Assembly: GCA_024223715.1 (NCBI GenBank)
Contig: JAAEOA010000187.1
Coordinates: 1 to 47,319, forward strand
DNA from: a bacterium
GTDB lineage: Bacteria > Krumholzibacteriota > Krumholzibacteriia > LZORAL124-64-63
Length of the DNA: 47,319 bases
Direction: 5' to 3'
The notes beneath the pieces were generated by a model. That model was given only the letters and a program-made list of their open reading frames with translations. It searched no databases and was not told the origin of the DNA. Numbering within the stretch: the stretch's first letter is position 1; the number at the start of each line of letters is the position of its first letter. Shown here piece by piece: positions 1-7,399 of this stretch. The translations under genes were made by a program, and so were the position numbers.

Positions 1-617
1 CCCCGCAAAGCCCTGGGCCCGCCATAGCTCATCTGTTCAAGAATACCCTCGGCGGTGGCCAGCAATTCATTCTCGGGCACCAAGCGGCAAAAGAACCCGG
101 TATTGAATGCTTTTTGCGCTTCAATGGCTTCCCCAATAAGCAACATTTCCCTGACCAGGGGAGAGCCGAAGCTGCGGATCATACGTCGCAATCCGGTATG
201 GCTGTATACCAGGCCCAAACGTACCGGAGGAACACCCAAACGAATCCCTTTGGCGGCCACTCGTAAATCGGAGCAACTCAAAAGCTCCACAGCACCGCCA
301 TAGGCATCGCCCTGAACCGCTGCCACAATGGGCGAAGGATAGGCAATCAAACTCTCCATAACTTTTTCAAACGGATGACTCGCCCGTATCGAAGAATCGC
401 GATGGAATATTTCTTCCGGGATGTCCCCAATGCTGTAACCGGTAGAGAAATGCTTCCCCCGCGCCCGAAGAAGCAACATGGGAGCATCATCACCACTTAG
501 ATCATTCAAAGCAGAGACAATGGTTTCGAGCATTTCCCGGTCCAGCACATTGCGTGGCGGCTGATTGAGAATGATTTCGGTCCAATGGGATTTGTTAACA
601 ATTTCAAGGGGCACCAT
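1..617 (-). CDS. Crotonase-family protein, methylmalonyl-CoA decarboxylase (ScpB/YgfG)-like, 3' end outside window
   Basis: An open frame starts with ATG at 617 and runs off the left edge, giving about 205 residues. It shows the crotonase fold signatures: the oxyanion-hole segment GKHFSTGYSIGDI (residues 54-66) and the second loop YGGAVELLSCSD (106-117). Typical enoyl-CoA hydratases have two catalytic glutamates. Here the first is present (Glu111) but the second position is Pro-Pro (GVPPVRLG). Tyr138 in the following LVYS segment aligns with the substrate-binding tyrosine of Escherichia coli methylmalonyl-CoA decarboxylase, and the whole middle resembles that enzyme. I therefore favour an acyl-CoA decarboxylase or a divergent crotonase over a standard hydratase. 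The family acts on acyl-CoA thioesters in the cytoplasm. The superfamily call is firm; the exact substrate is not. Confidence 0.85.
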   Translation of the reverse strand, partial: MVPLEIVNKSHWTEIILNQPPRNVLDREMLETIVSALNDLSGDDAPMLLLRARGKHFSTGYSIGDIPEEIFHRDSSIRASHPFEKVMESLIAYPSPIVAAVQGDAYGGAVELLSCSDLRVAAKGIRLGVPPVRLGLVYSHTGLRRMIRSFGSPLVREMLLIGEAIEAQKAFNTGFFCRLVPENELLATAEGILEQMSYGGPRALR

Positions 618-1153
618 GAATTCCTTTTGTTGAGACTTCTCACAATATTCTAGCCTTGCCCACAAAAATCCACAACCTGAGACTCCTTTCAATTGTGAAC
701 AACAGGGAGGCAATCCAGTCAATACGACCTCATTTATTTCTGATTTTCATAATGCATGACAAAAAAACTTAACGGAAACCGAAAGGTAAATTAATTTTTC
801 TCTGTGTTGGACACATTTCACCAGTTTCTGGAAACCCGGTTACCTGGGCATTCAAAGATTCGGTTGTGCCCAAAAGAATGTCGCTGGTTCAACTTGTGGT
901 TATAGATTTGATTAAACACTGGGGTTTTGTGTGTTTTAGCTTGAAGATTGCTGGGTGTTTTTGCAAAAAAGCACCCAGCGACATTCTCTTGGGCACAACC
1001 CCTGATTGGGGAAGTGCTCCAGGGATCCACCGACAAGCAGATATTTATCGAACTGGTCCCCGGTATCCCGAGCCATTTTAAGAGCGAAGCACTTGGTTAA
1101 ATGATTTTGGTGATGAGGGCAATAGGGAGCTGGCTTTTGATCACGGGCGTGAA
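618..1153. other. Intergenic region carrying a miniature element
   Basis: This 536-base stretch lies between the crotonase-family gene and the 3' end of the sigma factor gene, both on the minus strand. It holds the first copy of the 139-bp inverted-repeat element (862-1000). The remaining sequence must include the promoter of the crotonase gene, but I could not pick a convincing -35/-10 pair. No RNA gene was recognised. Confidence 0.5.
862..1000. mobile_element. Miniature inverted-repeat element (MITE-like), copy 1
   Basis: This 139-bp sequence recurs at 12870-13008 in the same orientation, with the same length and about 14 differences (roughly 90% identity by eye). The ends are inverted repeats of about 26 bp, GGTTGTGCCC at the left and GGGCACAACC at the right, with one mismatch between the arms. 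The inner part of the right arm can also pair locally: GCTGGGTG pairs with CACCCAGC around a short A/T loop. Copy 1 therefore has two mutually exclusive foldings. It has no convincing coding capacity. No clear target-site duplication is visible. It is most likely a non-autonomous transposable element or a dispersed structured repeat; the transposase that would mobilise it is not in the window. Confidence 0.75.
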
Positions 1154-1729
1154 CTATGCCTTTGGAATTCCAATTCTCTTCAACTCTTTTTTCATCATTA
1201 CTCTGGCCGTATGAAGGCGTGAACGAACCGTTGAAACCGGTAGATCAGTGACCGAGGCTATCTCGGAATAAGAATAATCAAGGAAGTGTCGCAGGATCAA
1301 AAGAATCCGGTACTTAAAAACCAGGGTGGCCATGGCTTGATGGATCAGATAATCCCGTTCGCGGGTTTCCACTTTGGCATGAGGTCCAGGTTCCAAAGAC
1401 TCCATATTTTCATCCAAATAGGGTTCCCTGTGTTTTCTATGGTTTATTCTGTTTAATGCCTTGTTGAAAGCAATTCGGTAAACCCAGCTGAAATACCGGT
1501 AATCGGGATTGTATCGATGGATTTTTTCAAACGTAGTGATAAAAGCTTCCTGGGTAATATCCGCTGTGGAGTCGGCATCACCCAGGATATTGAACATTGA
1601 ATTTTTTATTGGTGACTCATACCTCTGCATCAAAGTGGCAAAGGCACCGGAATCTCCCTGCTGAACTTTCTGAATCAGGTCCTTGTCCAACACAACCAAA
1701 TCATCCCCCCACTTTTGGTCTCCCGCCAT
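1154..1729 (-). CDS. ECF-type RNA polymerase sigma factor
   Basis: The 191-residue protein has the two-domain layout of extracytoplasmic-function sigma factors. Region 2 (about 29-100) includes the DITQEAFITTFEKI stretch and an aromatic- and basic-rich segment, YFSWVYRIAFNKALNR, typical of the -10-binding helix. Region 4 (about 125-185) contains the helix-turn-helix YSEIASVTDLPVSTVRSRLHTAR that reads the -35 element. Such factors redirect RNA polymerase to a small regulon, usually under a membrane anti-sigma factor. No anti-sigma gene follows or precedes; the upstream neighbour, 76 bp away on the same strand, is a secreted protein. The Shine-Dalgarno before this ATG is weak, so translation may depend on the upstream gene. 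Function as a sigma factor is clear; its signal and targets are unknown. Confidence 0.93.
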   Translation of the reverse strand: MAGDQKWGDDLVVLDKDLIQKVQQGDSGAFATLMQRYESPIKNSMFNILGDADSTADITQEAFITTFEKIHRYNPDYRYFSWVYRIAFNKALNRINHRKHREPYLDENMESLEPGPHAKVETRERDYLIHQAMATLVFKYRILLILRHFLDYSYSEIASVTDLPVSTVRSRLHTARVMMKKELKRIGIPKA

Positions 1730-1805
1730 CTTTACAGGTTAATATTCTATAAAATAATTGCACTAGCCATCGAAGAATTGACACCGATAGATCAGGCTGC
1801 CTAAA

Positions 1806-2741
1806 TCAACGGATCAGCGTAATCCGATTGGTGAACACCGTTTGCCCAGTTTTCACCTTGAACAAATAGGTCCCTGAAGCCACAGCCTGGCCCAGTTCGT
1901 TTTTCCCTTGCCAGCGGATTGACACAGGTCCGGCTGACATGAATTCACCTTGGGTCAGATGCTTGATCAGGCGGCCGGAGATATCAAACACATCCACATC
2001 CACAGCCGCCGGTTGCTTCAACTCGAAAGTGATGGCAGTCGTGGGATTGGCCGGATTGGGGGTACTCAAAAGTCCGTTGATCAGGTATTCATTTTGTTTG
2101 CTTTCATGCGGTTCGACAGGAATATTTGGGCGCGGGTTGAGATAAGACTTGTACATTTGGAATCTTGGGGAATCAGCCACACAACATCTGATCAAACCAC
2201 AATGGTAGTTGTACCAGAATGATGAGTTTTCATAAGTACCATCAGGATATATGACGGTCATGAAAACCTGGAAGCATTCATATGTCCCGCCTGGACAGAC
2301 GATCTCCTCCTCATTTAGAACGGAAAACACATAATGAATAATATCTCCGGCTCCACCCGAATCCACTTGCCGGGAATCAGTCCAGATTTTTCCTACCGTC
2401 AGTGGAGCATCAACCCAGAGTATTGGACTTTCGTATAACCCATCCTGCAGAATACCCAGATAGTAAATATCTCCCTCGGCCGTCTTGTCGAACACGCAAT
2501 CCTCAGCCCGGTAAACCTTACCCCCAAGGAGAAATTCTCGATGCATTTTGAAAAGGCCACCCGGATACCTACCTACTACGGTATGCATCTGTTGGATTTC
2601 AGGCCCAGCCTGCTCTAACTCGTTGTACCATTTTTCTGACCCTGAAACGAGTTCAAGGAAATTGTCCGAAGCAACTGCGCTCCCCCCAAGCAATAGAATC
2701 GCCAGGACAGAACACCACACGGTTATTGATCTGGTTTCCAT
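1806..2741 (-). CDS. Secreted protein with FlgD-like Ig C-terminal domain
   Basis: A 311-residue exported protein. It has an N-terminal signal peptide (about 1-24, ending VASDN) and a body with no family I recognise. The C-terminal module of about 85 residues starts at STPNPANPTTAITFEL, continues through VFDISGRLIKHLTQGE and ASGTYLFKVK, and ends NRITLIR. That module is the FlgD-Ig / Por-sorting-like domain found at the end of many FCB-group secreted proteins; in Bacteroidota such domains can direct type IX secretion. The central region has several Cys and Trp residues and may be a beta-rich domain. The start is supported by AAGGTGG seven bases upstream of ATG. The gene lies 76 bp upstream of the ECF sigma factor and may be co-transcribed with it. 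The product's role is unknown. Confidence 0.8.
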   Translation of the reverse strand: METRSITVWCSVLAILLLGGSAVASDNFLELVSGSEKWYNELEQAGPEIQQMHTVVGRYPGGLFKMHREFLLGGKVYRAEDCVFDKTAEGDIYYLGILQDGLYESPILWVDAPLTVGKIWTDSRQVDSGGAGDIIHYVFSVLNEEEIVCPGGTYECFQVFMTVIYPDGTYENSSFWYNYHCGLIRCCVADSPRFQMYKSYLNPRPNIPVEPHESKQNEYLINGLLSTPNPANPTTAITFELKQPAAVDVDVFDISGRLIKHLTQGEFMSAGPVSIRWQGKNELGQAVASGTYLFKVKTGQTVFTNRITLIR

Positions 2742-3138
2742 CTCTTACCACCTTGAAAAATGTAATAAACCAGCTCGCTATGTTCTGGAATCTCCTATCA
2801 AGAATGAATTTTTTTGTGATCGAATCCCTCGTAGCGCCCCACAGAACAAATACAATCCAAGGGAGGAAATGTTCGATACAATCGGAAGGATTCCCGTGGG
2901 GTATTTGCTGAAGGATTTTCTGAATCACCAGGCACCTGGGAGGCATTCAGGAGAAAGAGTTGCGCTGGTTATTGAATACGGTTTTCCATATTCTCGTTCA
3001 TATTGAAAAGTAAAGACTTAGCCCGTCTAGTGACTATGATTTTAGTTTTGCGTCCAGTATTTCCAGCAAAACAACGCATCCGGCAAAACAAAGGCTGCGG
3101 GAATATCCCCGCAGCCCTTGTTCTATCAGTAACCGGAG
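2742..3138. other. Intergenic region, 5' of the secreted-protein gene and 3' of the cytochrome gene
   Basis: About 400 bases between two minus-strand genes. It contains the cytochrome gene's terminator (3085-3116) and presumably the promoter for the secreted-protein gene. Short open frames cross it on both strands, but none has a plausible ribosome-binding site together with a recognisable product. Confidence 0.4.
3085..3116 (-). terminator. Rho-independent terminator of the octaheme cytochrome gene
   Basis: Read on the minus strand, a perfect 9-bp stem (GGCTGCGGG pairing with CCCGCAGCC, 3108-3116 with 3093-3101) with a 6-base loop is followed by TTTGTTTT. It starts 22 bases after the cytochrome stop codon. 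Confidence 0.85.
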
Positions 3139-4383
3139 TTACCTGGCAGCAATGGTCTTTTCAACCAAAGTATGAATGCTACCAGCTGCATCATGCAATT
3201 CCTGCAGTGTTTTCACTGTTCCTGTACCACCAATATTATTTTCATCCTGGTGGCAGCCATAGCAGGCAAAATCAAGGGTCACAGCAGCTTGACCGTCTGT
3301 AATTACCACAGTGGTGCCGTCAGTTGAGAACATATCAGCCTTGCCGTTTACCGATGTATTGATTGCCCACAAGTGAGTTGCCACATCGCCATTGTAGAGG
3401 TTATTGGCAATGGCACTTTTTGAGGCATCAGGCATATGGCAATCAACACAAGTTGCACCGTAGGCAGTGTGAGTAGTCGATGCAATGTCCGCATGAGAAC
3501 CATCAACGTGACAACTGTTACAGTTGACAGTTGTGCTTACACCTTCACCTGGGGCTTCTGAGTCATATACAACTGAAGCATGAGGGTCATGGCAATCGTT
3601 ACAGCCAGGTCCGTATGTCGAGTTATGAGGTGAGTTGTACCATTCGTCGTATTGTTCATGGTGCTTGATGTATCCACCACTGGCTTCAATTACAGATTCA
3701 CCAGGTGTAACACCGTTGTCGCCACCACGGGTATGACACTTGCCACAGAAATAGGAAGAATCATCAATGGTCAGTTCGTAAGTGGCTGGCTCAAAGATGT
3801 GCTGAGTTCCCATACCATGGCAATTTTCGCAACCGATTCCGCCTTCGGCAAAAGTACCAAGGAATCCTTCCATGCCATCTTGGTTGGTTTCGGAATCTCC
3901 GTCGTCAGTACTTTCCCAGCCGGTGGTATGGCAGGACCCACAGTTGTAAGCCTTGGTCTCACCTGCGTGGTAGTTACCCCATGATTCATCCTCAAAGTTC
4001 CACTGATTCTCTCCGGAAGCGGGAGTATAGATGTACCCGTCGTTTTTGATCCAACGCATTTTCCAGCCGAAACCACCGATGGTGTATGAAAAATCACTCC
4101 AGGTTGTTCCTGCAGGAGGGTCAGCTGGGTTGTTGAAGAATGCAGATGGATCTGGAAATGTTGTTGGTGCAGAACCATCAAGAGCAGTCAGCTTGTAAGG
4201 GTGGCCGGAATGAATCCATTGGTCGTGCTTGTCAGTGTGGCAGACACCACAGGCTGCAGAGCCAGCATAACCAAGTTCAGGGGGATCGACGGGAACAATA
4301 ATGTCATCATCATCATCCGAACAACCCGCCATCACCAGCAGGCCTACGAGAAGCAATAAAAGGGCAAATTTCGAGAGCGTCAT
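3139..4383 (-). CDS. Octaheme c-type cytochrome lipoprotein, probably surface-exposed
   Basis: The 414-residue protein has a lipoprotein signal peptide with lipobox MAGC (Cys21) and eight CXXCH haem-binding motifs with first Cys at about residues 45, 148, 185, 213, 261, 288, 312 and 374. Extra histidines between them could act as distal ligands. It resembles the cytochrome c554/multihaem electron-transfer group, but I cannot assign a substrate. Directly after the lipid-modified Cys comes S-D-D-D-D-D, matching the lipoprotein export signal described for Bacteroides, which moves lipoproteins to the outer leaflet of the outer membrane. This suggests an extracellular electron-transfer role (inference). 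AGGAA precedes the ATG by a normal distance. A strong terminator closes the gene, and it has no close operon partner. The next gene upstream on the same strand shares the SDDDD tag. Confidence 0.92.
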   Translation of the reverse strand: MTLSKFALLLLLVGLLVMAGCSDDDDDIIVPVDPPELGYAGSAACGVCHTDKHDQWIHSGHPYKLTALDGSAPTTFPDPSAFFNNPADPPAGTTWSDFSYTIGGFGWKMRWIKNDGYIYTPASGENQWNFEDESWGNYHAGETKAYNCGSCHTTGWESTDDGDSETNQDGMEGFLGTFAEGGIGCENCHGMGTQHIFEPATYELTIDDSSYFCGKCHTRGGDNGVTPGESVIEASGGYIKHHEQYDEWYNSPHNSTYGPGCNDCHDPHASVVYDSEAPGEGVSTTVNCNSCHVDGSHADIASTTHTAYGATCVDCHMPDASKSAIANNLYNGDVATHLWAINTSVNGKADMFSTDGTTVVITDGQAAVTLDFACYGCHQDENNIGGTGTVKTLQELHDAAGSIHTLVEKTIAAR

Positions 4384-4764
4384 AATTTTCCTTTCGGGAA
4401 AAGCACTTTTTAGTTTTGCGGGTTCTTTTGCCTGCTAGCTGCAGGGGTGTTAATAAAAAAACTACCATATCAGTAGGATAATGAAAGAAAAATAATGACA
4501 ATCTCATGACAAAAAGAGCTAAAGTGTTTAATGGCAACAAACATTAGGGAACTAATCCTCATTCAAAATCTTGTAATCACCTTAAATCAGGCAGTATTTG
4601 GCCATTGTGGAGTTTTTTATTTGACATCAAGTTCCAATTGAAATTAATAATTGTTTTCAACCATCCGCAAAAAGAATAATTACGTTCATCAATAAACCTC
4701 CCTGAAAAGTTTAATTCTTTTCTGTCGGGTTTTAAATGTAGTACCCAACATGTGCTGTTATTGG
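4384..4764. other. Intergenic region upstream of the cytochrome gene
   Basis: This 381-base AT-rich gap separates two minus-strand lipoprotein genes. It should hold the promoter and 5' leader of the cytochrome gene. TTGTCA-like -35 candidates occur around 4490-4510 on the minus strand, but no clear -10 partner stands out. No coding frame with a ribosome-binding site and no recognised RNA structure was found. Confidence 0.4.
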
Positions 4765-5745
4765 TTATTCGGAAATAACATACCTGAAACCATGACGGCC
4801 GTTTTCCCCAAGATGGGGGCTGGGATTTCGTCGGGAGGCTGACCGGCACCTTCTTGATAAATCACTCCAACCGCCACCTCGCAATGTTTTGTACCAACCG
4901 GGAGGCGGCCCAATCGGGTCAATTTCTTCATCAGCATAAGGATTGTGATACCAATCATTGCACCATTCCCAGACGTTGCCGTGCATGTCATAGAGGCCAA
5001 AAGCATTGGGATTCAGTTCGGCTACTGCATGAGTCCAGCCCTCTGCGTTGCCGCAGTACCAGCCCATATTCCATAGTGATGGCTCATTGCCACAGGCAAT
5101 TTCAATCATCGCTCCACCAGCAAAATCGGTCGATGAGCCTGCACGACAGGCATACTCCCATTCTGCTTCTGTGGGCAGGCGATACCCAGGAGCGTTGTAA
5201 GGTTCATCGTTATTACATTTCCAATTCGCGGGATCGGTATGATCGTAGGCTCGAGGTAGCCCTTCTTTCATGCTCAACCAATCACAATAGGCAGCAGCTC
5301 CAAACCATTGCACCTCTATTACAGGATGGTTTTCCATCCCTTCATCTATTACAAAATGAGAGCCGTCGAAGGATATCTCACAATCCCGGTCATCATCCAT
5401 ATCCAGAAGTTCCAAAACAGATCCGTCGAGATTGTCATAAACCCGGGTCCCGACAACTGTGCAATACCCCTGTTCCAAAGCCCACTGAGCTAGATCGGCA
5501 TACAGTTGGTTGGTCACTTCAATGGAAAGCATGTGGAAGTTGTTGGTCAGAGTAACCGGATGCAAACCTTCATCACCAACATGCCCCAGGTCGTCTTCCG
5601 AAGACCCCATCATAAAGCTTCCCGCTTCAACCAAAATCATTTCACCAGTGGTAATCGATGGTGGGGTTACTGGATTATCATCATCATCGCTGCAACCAGA
5701 AAACAGGAAAACCATTATGACGAGAAAATAGGACCATCTTGGCAT
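4765..5745 (-). CDS. SUMF1 / formylglycine-generating-enzyme-like lipoprotein lacking the active-site Cys pair
   Basis: A 326-residue lipoprotein. The lipobox FSGC (Cys18) is followed by SDDDDN, the same acidic tag as the neighbouring cytochrome. The mature part is one sulfatase-modifying-factor (FGE-sulfatase) domain. It opens with MILVEAGSFMMGS, continues with YRLPTEAEWEYACRAG and LYDMHGNVWEWCNDWY, and ends with LRGGGWSDLSRRCRSASRR and HGFRYV. True formylglycine enzymes carry two copper-binding cysteines in the segment after GG[SW]; here only the second equivalent Cys is seen. The protein is therefore more likely a binding or scaffold member of the family than a sulfatase activator (inference). 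A longer frame extends upstream to 5778, but GGAGG eight bases before the ATG at 5745 fixes this start. Confidence 0.88.
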   Translation of the reverse strand: MPRWSYFLVIMVFLFSGCSDDDDNPVTPPSITTGEMILVEAGSFMMGSSEDDLGHVGDEGLHPVTLTNNFHMLSIEVTNQLYADLAQWALEQGYCTVVGTRVYDNLDGSVLELLDMDDDRDCEISFDGSHFVIDEGMENHPVIEVQWFGAAAYCDWLSMKEGLPRAYDHTDPANWKCNNDEPYNAPGYRLPTEAEWEYACRAGSSTDFAGGAMIEIACGNEPSLWNMGWYCGNAEGWTHAVAELNPNAFGLYDMHGNVWEWCNDWYHNPYADEEIDPIGPPPGWYKTLRGGGWSDLSRRCRSASRRNPSPHLGENGRHGFRYVISE

Positions 5746-5914
5746 TGTTATCCTCCGATTAAGTGGGATTTGCTTCATTAAGCATAATTCAATCTCCCAC
5801 TTTACAACAATGATTTCTCTATTTTTTACACAGGGAAAAATTATTTGAACAGTAAGTCGATAACAGTCCCCGGTTCAGGTCAGCGGCAATGCCCATTGTA
5901 AACGTAACCAAAGC

Positions 5915-7138
5915 CTACATTTCAACCACGCGACAACAAATAATCTCAATAACCTCTGTTCCATCCTCTTGCCCATCAACAGAGCCACCGTTACCACTGG
6001 CTGTCAGACGGGCCATTTGCAACCCTTTTACCAGCAGAATACGGCTGTCATCAAGCCAGATCAAGCCATCCTGATCCGGGTCCGCTTCGCACTGAATATC
6101 CAGTTCGTGATGCCATTTTCCAGAGGCATCAAAAACATCGTACCGAACAAAAATATTTTCTGGTAAATCCAGGGTACTGCTGGAATTGGCCACCACCAGC
6201 TTATTGTCGGAAGTGACAATAATTTCTCCAATTACCTGGTCATGTGGTTCCACATCCCAGGTTATATCAAAAGGCAGGGCCCGGTCCTGTTCCTCGAAAA
6301 GGGCGTTTAAACGGTCCGTTGTGCGCTGGGGACGTTTGGGACTTTGGAAAGAACGGGTTATGGATTTTTCCAAGCGTCCTGTGGCCGACCACACTTGAAT
6401 TGAGTACTCGTCACGCCGATCGGCAAGGTATACTTTTCCATCGGGGCCCAATGAATGAGCGGCAATAAACGGAGCCACCATTTCCCGTTCACTGAAGTGG
6501 GGTTTACCAAAATCGAGATACGCACTTGCGTTAGCGAAATCAGCCAGCACATCGCCGGTGTCTGAAATTCGTTGCAGGTGTGAATGACGACTCTGGCCCG
6601 TTTCGTCTGGCATCTGCCGTAAAGAGCTTACCAGAAGAGTGCCCCCGCGATACCGACCCGAAGTCAACATTGTGTACCCGGTCTGGGCAGAGTTTTCGCC
6701 ACCGATATCAACATTGCCCATGGGCTCGTTTTTCAGGTTCACCTTAATAAAACGGCCGGGAAAGCGTTGGCCAAGACCCACTGTGCCATCGGGAAAAAGT
6801 GCAAAAGTCTGGGGCATTCGGCATTCTCCCGGGCCATCTCCCTCTCCCCCAAGTTCCATCAAATAATGCCCCTCCGGTGAAACCATTGTCACCTGACTGA
6901 GTTGCTGATCAAGGAGATAGATGTTCCCTTCTTCATCGCAGCGTGCATCAATCATCAGGCCAAAAATATGTTCATCGTTTTCTCCACCAACCCGCCAGAG
7001 TTCTTCCAGTTGCCAGGTTTGGCGAGGAAAATCCGGTTTGGTGCTGACTATAACCGGTGCCTGCTCAGCAGCCACTGCTGCACTTCCGCCCAATCCCAAT
7101 CCCAAAAGAACAAAAATGGACCTCCATACGAACCGCAT
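5915..7138 (-). CDS. Exported six-bladed beta-propeller protein, paralogue A
   Basis: About 407 residues with an N-terminal signal peptide (ending near AAVAAEQAP) and a body made of NHL/6-bladed-propeller-type repeats, for example GNIYLLDQQLSQVTMVSPEGHY, GKVYLADRRDEYSIQVWSATG and NKLVVANSSSTLDLPENIFVRYDVFDASG. The WRVGGE opening and the acidic tail ending in ICCRVVEM recur in the paralogue at 13981-15207 (WRVGGE, VICYRIGQ). Such propellers are numerous in FCB-type candidate phyla, and their function is generally unknown; periplasmic or outer-membrane ligand or protein binding is plausible. AAGGAG lies six bases upstream of the ATG at 7138, with an alternative ATG at 7141. The gene is divergent from the membrane transcription factor at 7400, which may regulate it. 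Confidence 0.82.
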   Translation of the reverse strand: MRFVWRSIFVLLGLGLGGSAAVAAEQAPVIVSTKPDFPRQTWQLEELWRVGGENDEHIFGLMIDARCDEEGNIYLLDQQLSQVTMVSPEGHYLMELGGEGDGPGECRMPQTFALFPDGTVGLGQRFPGRFIKVNLKNEPMGNVDIGGENSAQTGYTMLTSGRYRGGTLLVSSLRQMPDETGQSRHSHLQRISDTGDVLADFANASAYLDFGKPHFSEREMVAPFIAAHSLGPDGKVYLADRRDEYSIQVWSATGRLEKSITRSFQSPKRPQRTTDRLNALFEEQDRALPFDITWDVEPHDQVIGEIIVTSDNKLVVANSSSTLDLPENIFVRYDVFDASGKWHHELDIQCEADPDQDGLIWLDDSRILLVKGLQMARLTASGNGGSVDGQEDGTEVIEIICCRVVEM

Positions 7139-7399
7139 CATCAACTCCTTGGGTGATGTAAATAATAAACAGTCCGGTCAATACGTTTGGGAATTGTCTG
7201 GGTTGCAACTGCATAAATTGATCTGAAAACGGCCATTCTTCCTCCGGGCGATAAAAAACTCAGGGAGGCGCCATAATTAATTTGGTTTAGATTATTTCAA
7301 CCCCATATGGACTTTTTTGAAGGACCACCTTATGATCAAAGTAGAATTGATATGCCAATTATTTAATTTGGCTGACATGCAAACTTCCCCGGGTACCCA
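7139..7399. promoter_or_regulatory. Divergent intergenic region between propeller A and the CadC-like regulator
   Basis: About 260 bases separate two divergently transcribed genes and must carry both promoters. It is AT-rich between about 7270 and 7375. I did not identify a convincing -35/-10 pair or an obvious operator repeat. Divergent arrangement with a transcription-factor gene makes autoregulation and control of the propeller gene plausible. Confidence 0.35.

Noticed and set aside
990-1076. Short minus-strand frame starting ATG at 1076 that runs into the miniature element, looking like an interrupted gene
   Set aside because: No Shine-Dalgarno, no recognisable sequence, and nothing on the far side of the element continues it.
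2548-3006. Plus-strand open frame of about 152 residues in and beside the 2742-3138 gap
   Set aside because: It overlaps the start of the secreted-protein gene on the other strand, lacks a ribosome-binding site and has no protein-like composition.
4577-4849. Minus-strand open frame of about 90 residues in the 4384-4764 gap
   Set aside because: It overlaps the end of the SUMF1-like gene out of frame, has no ribosome-binding site and no recognisable features.
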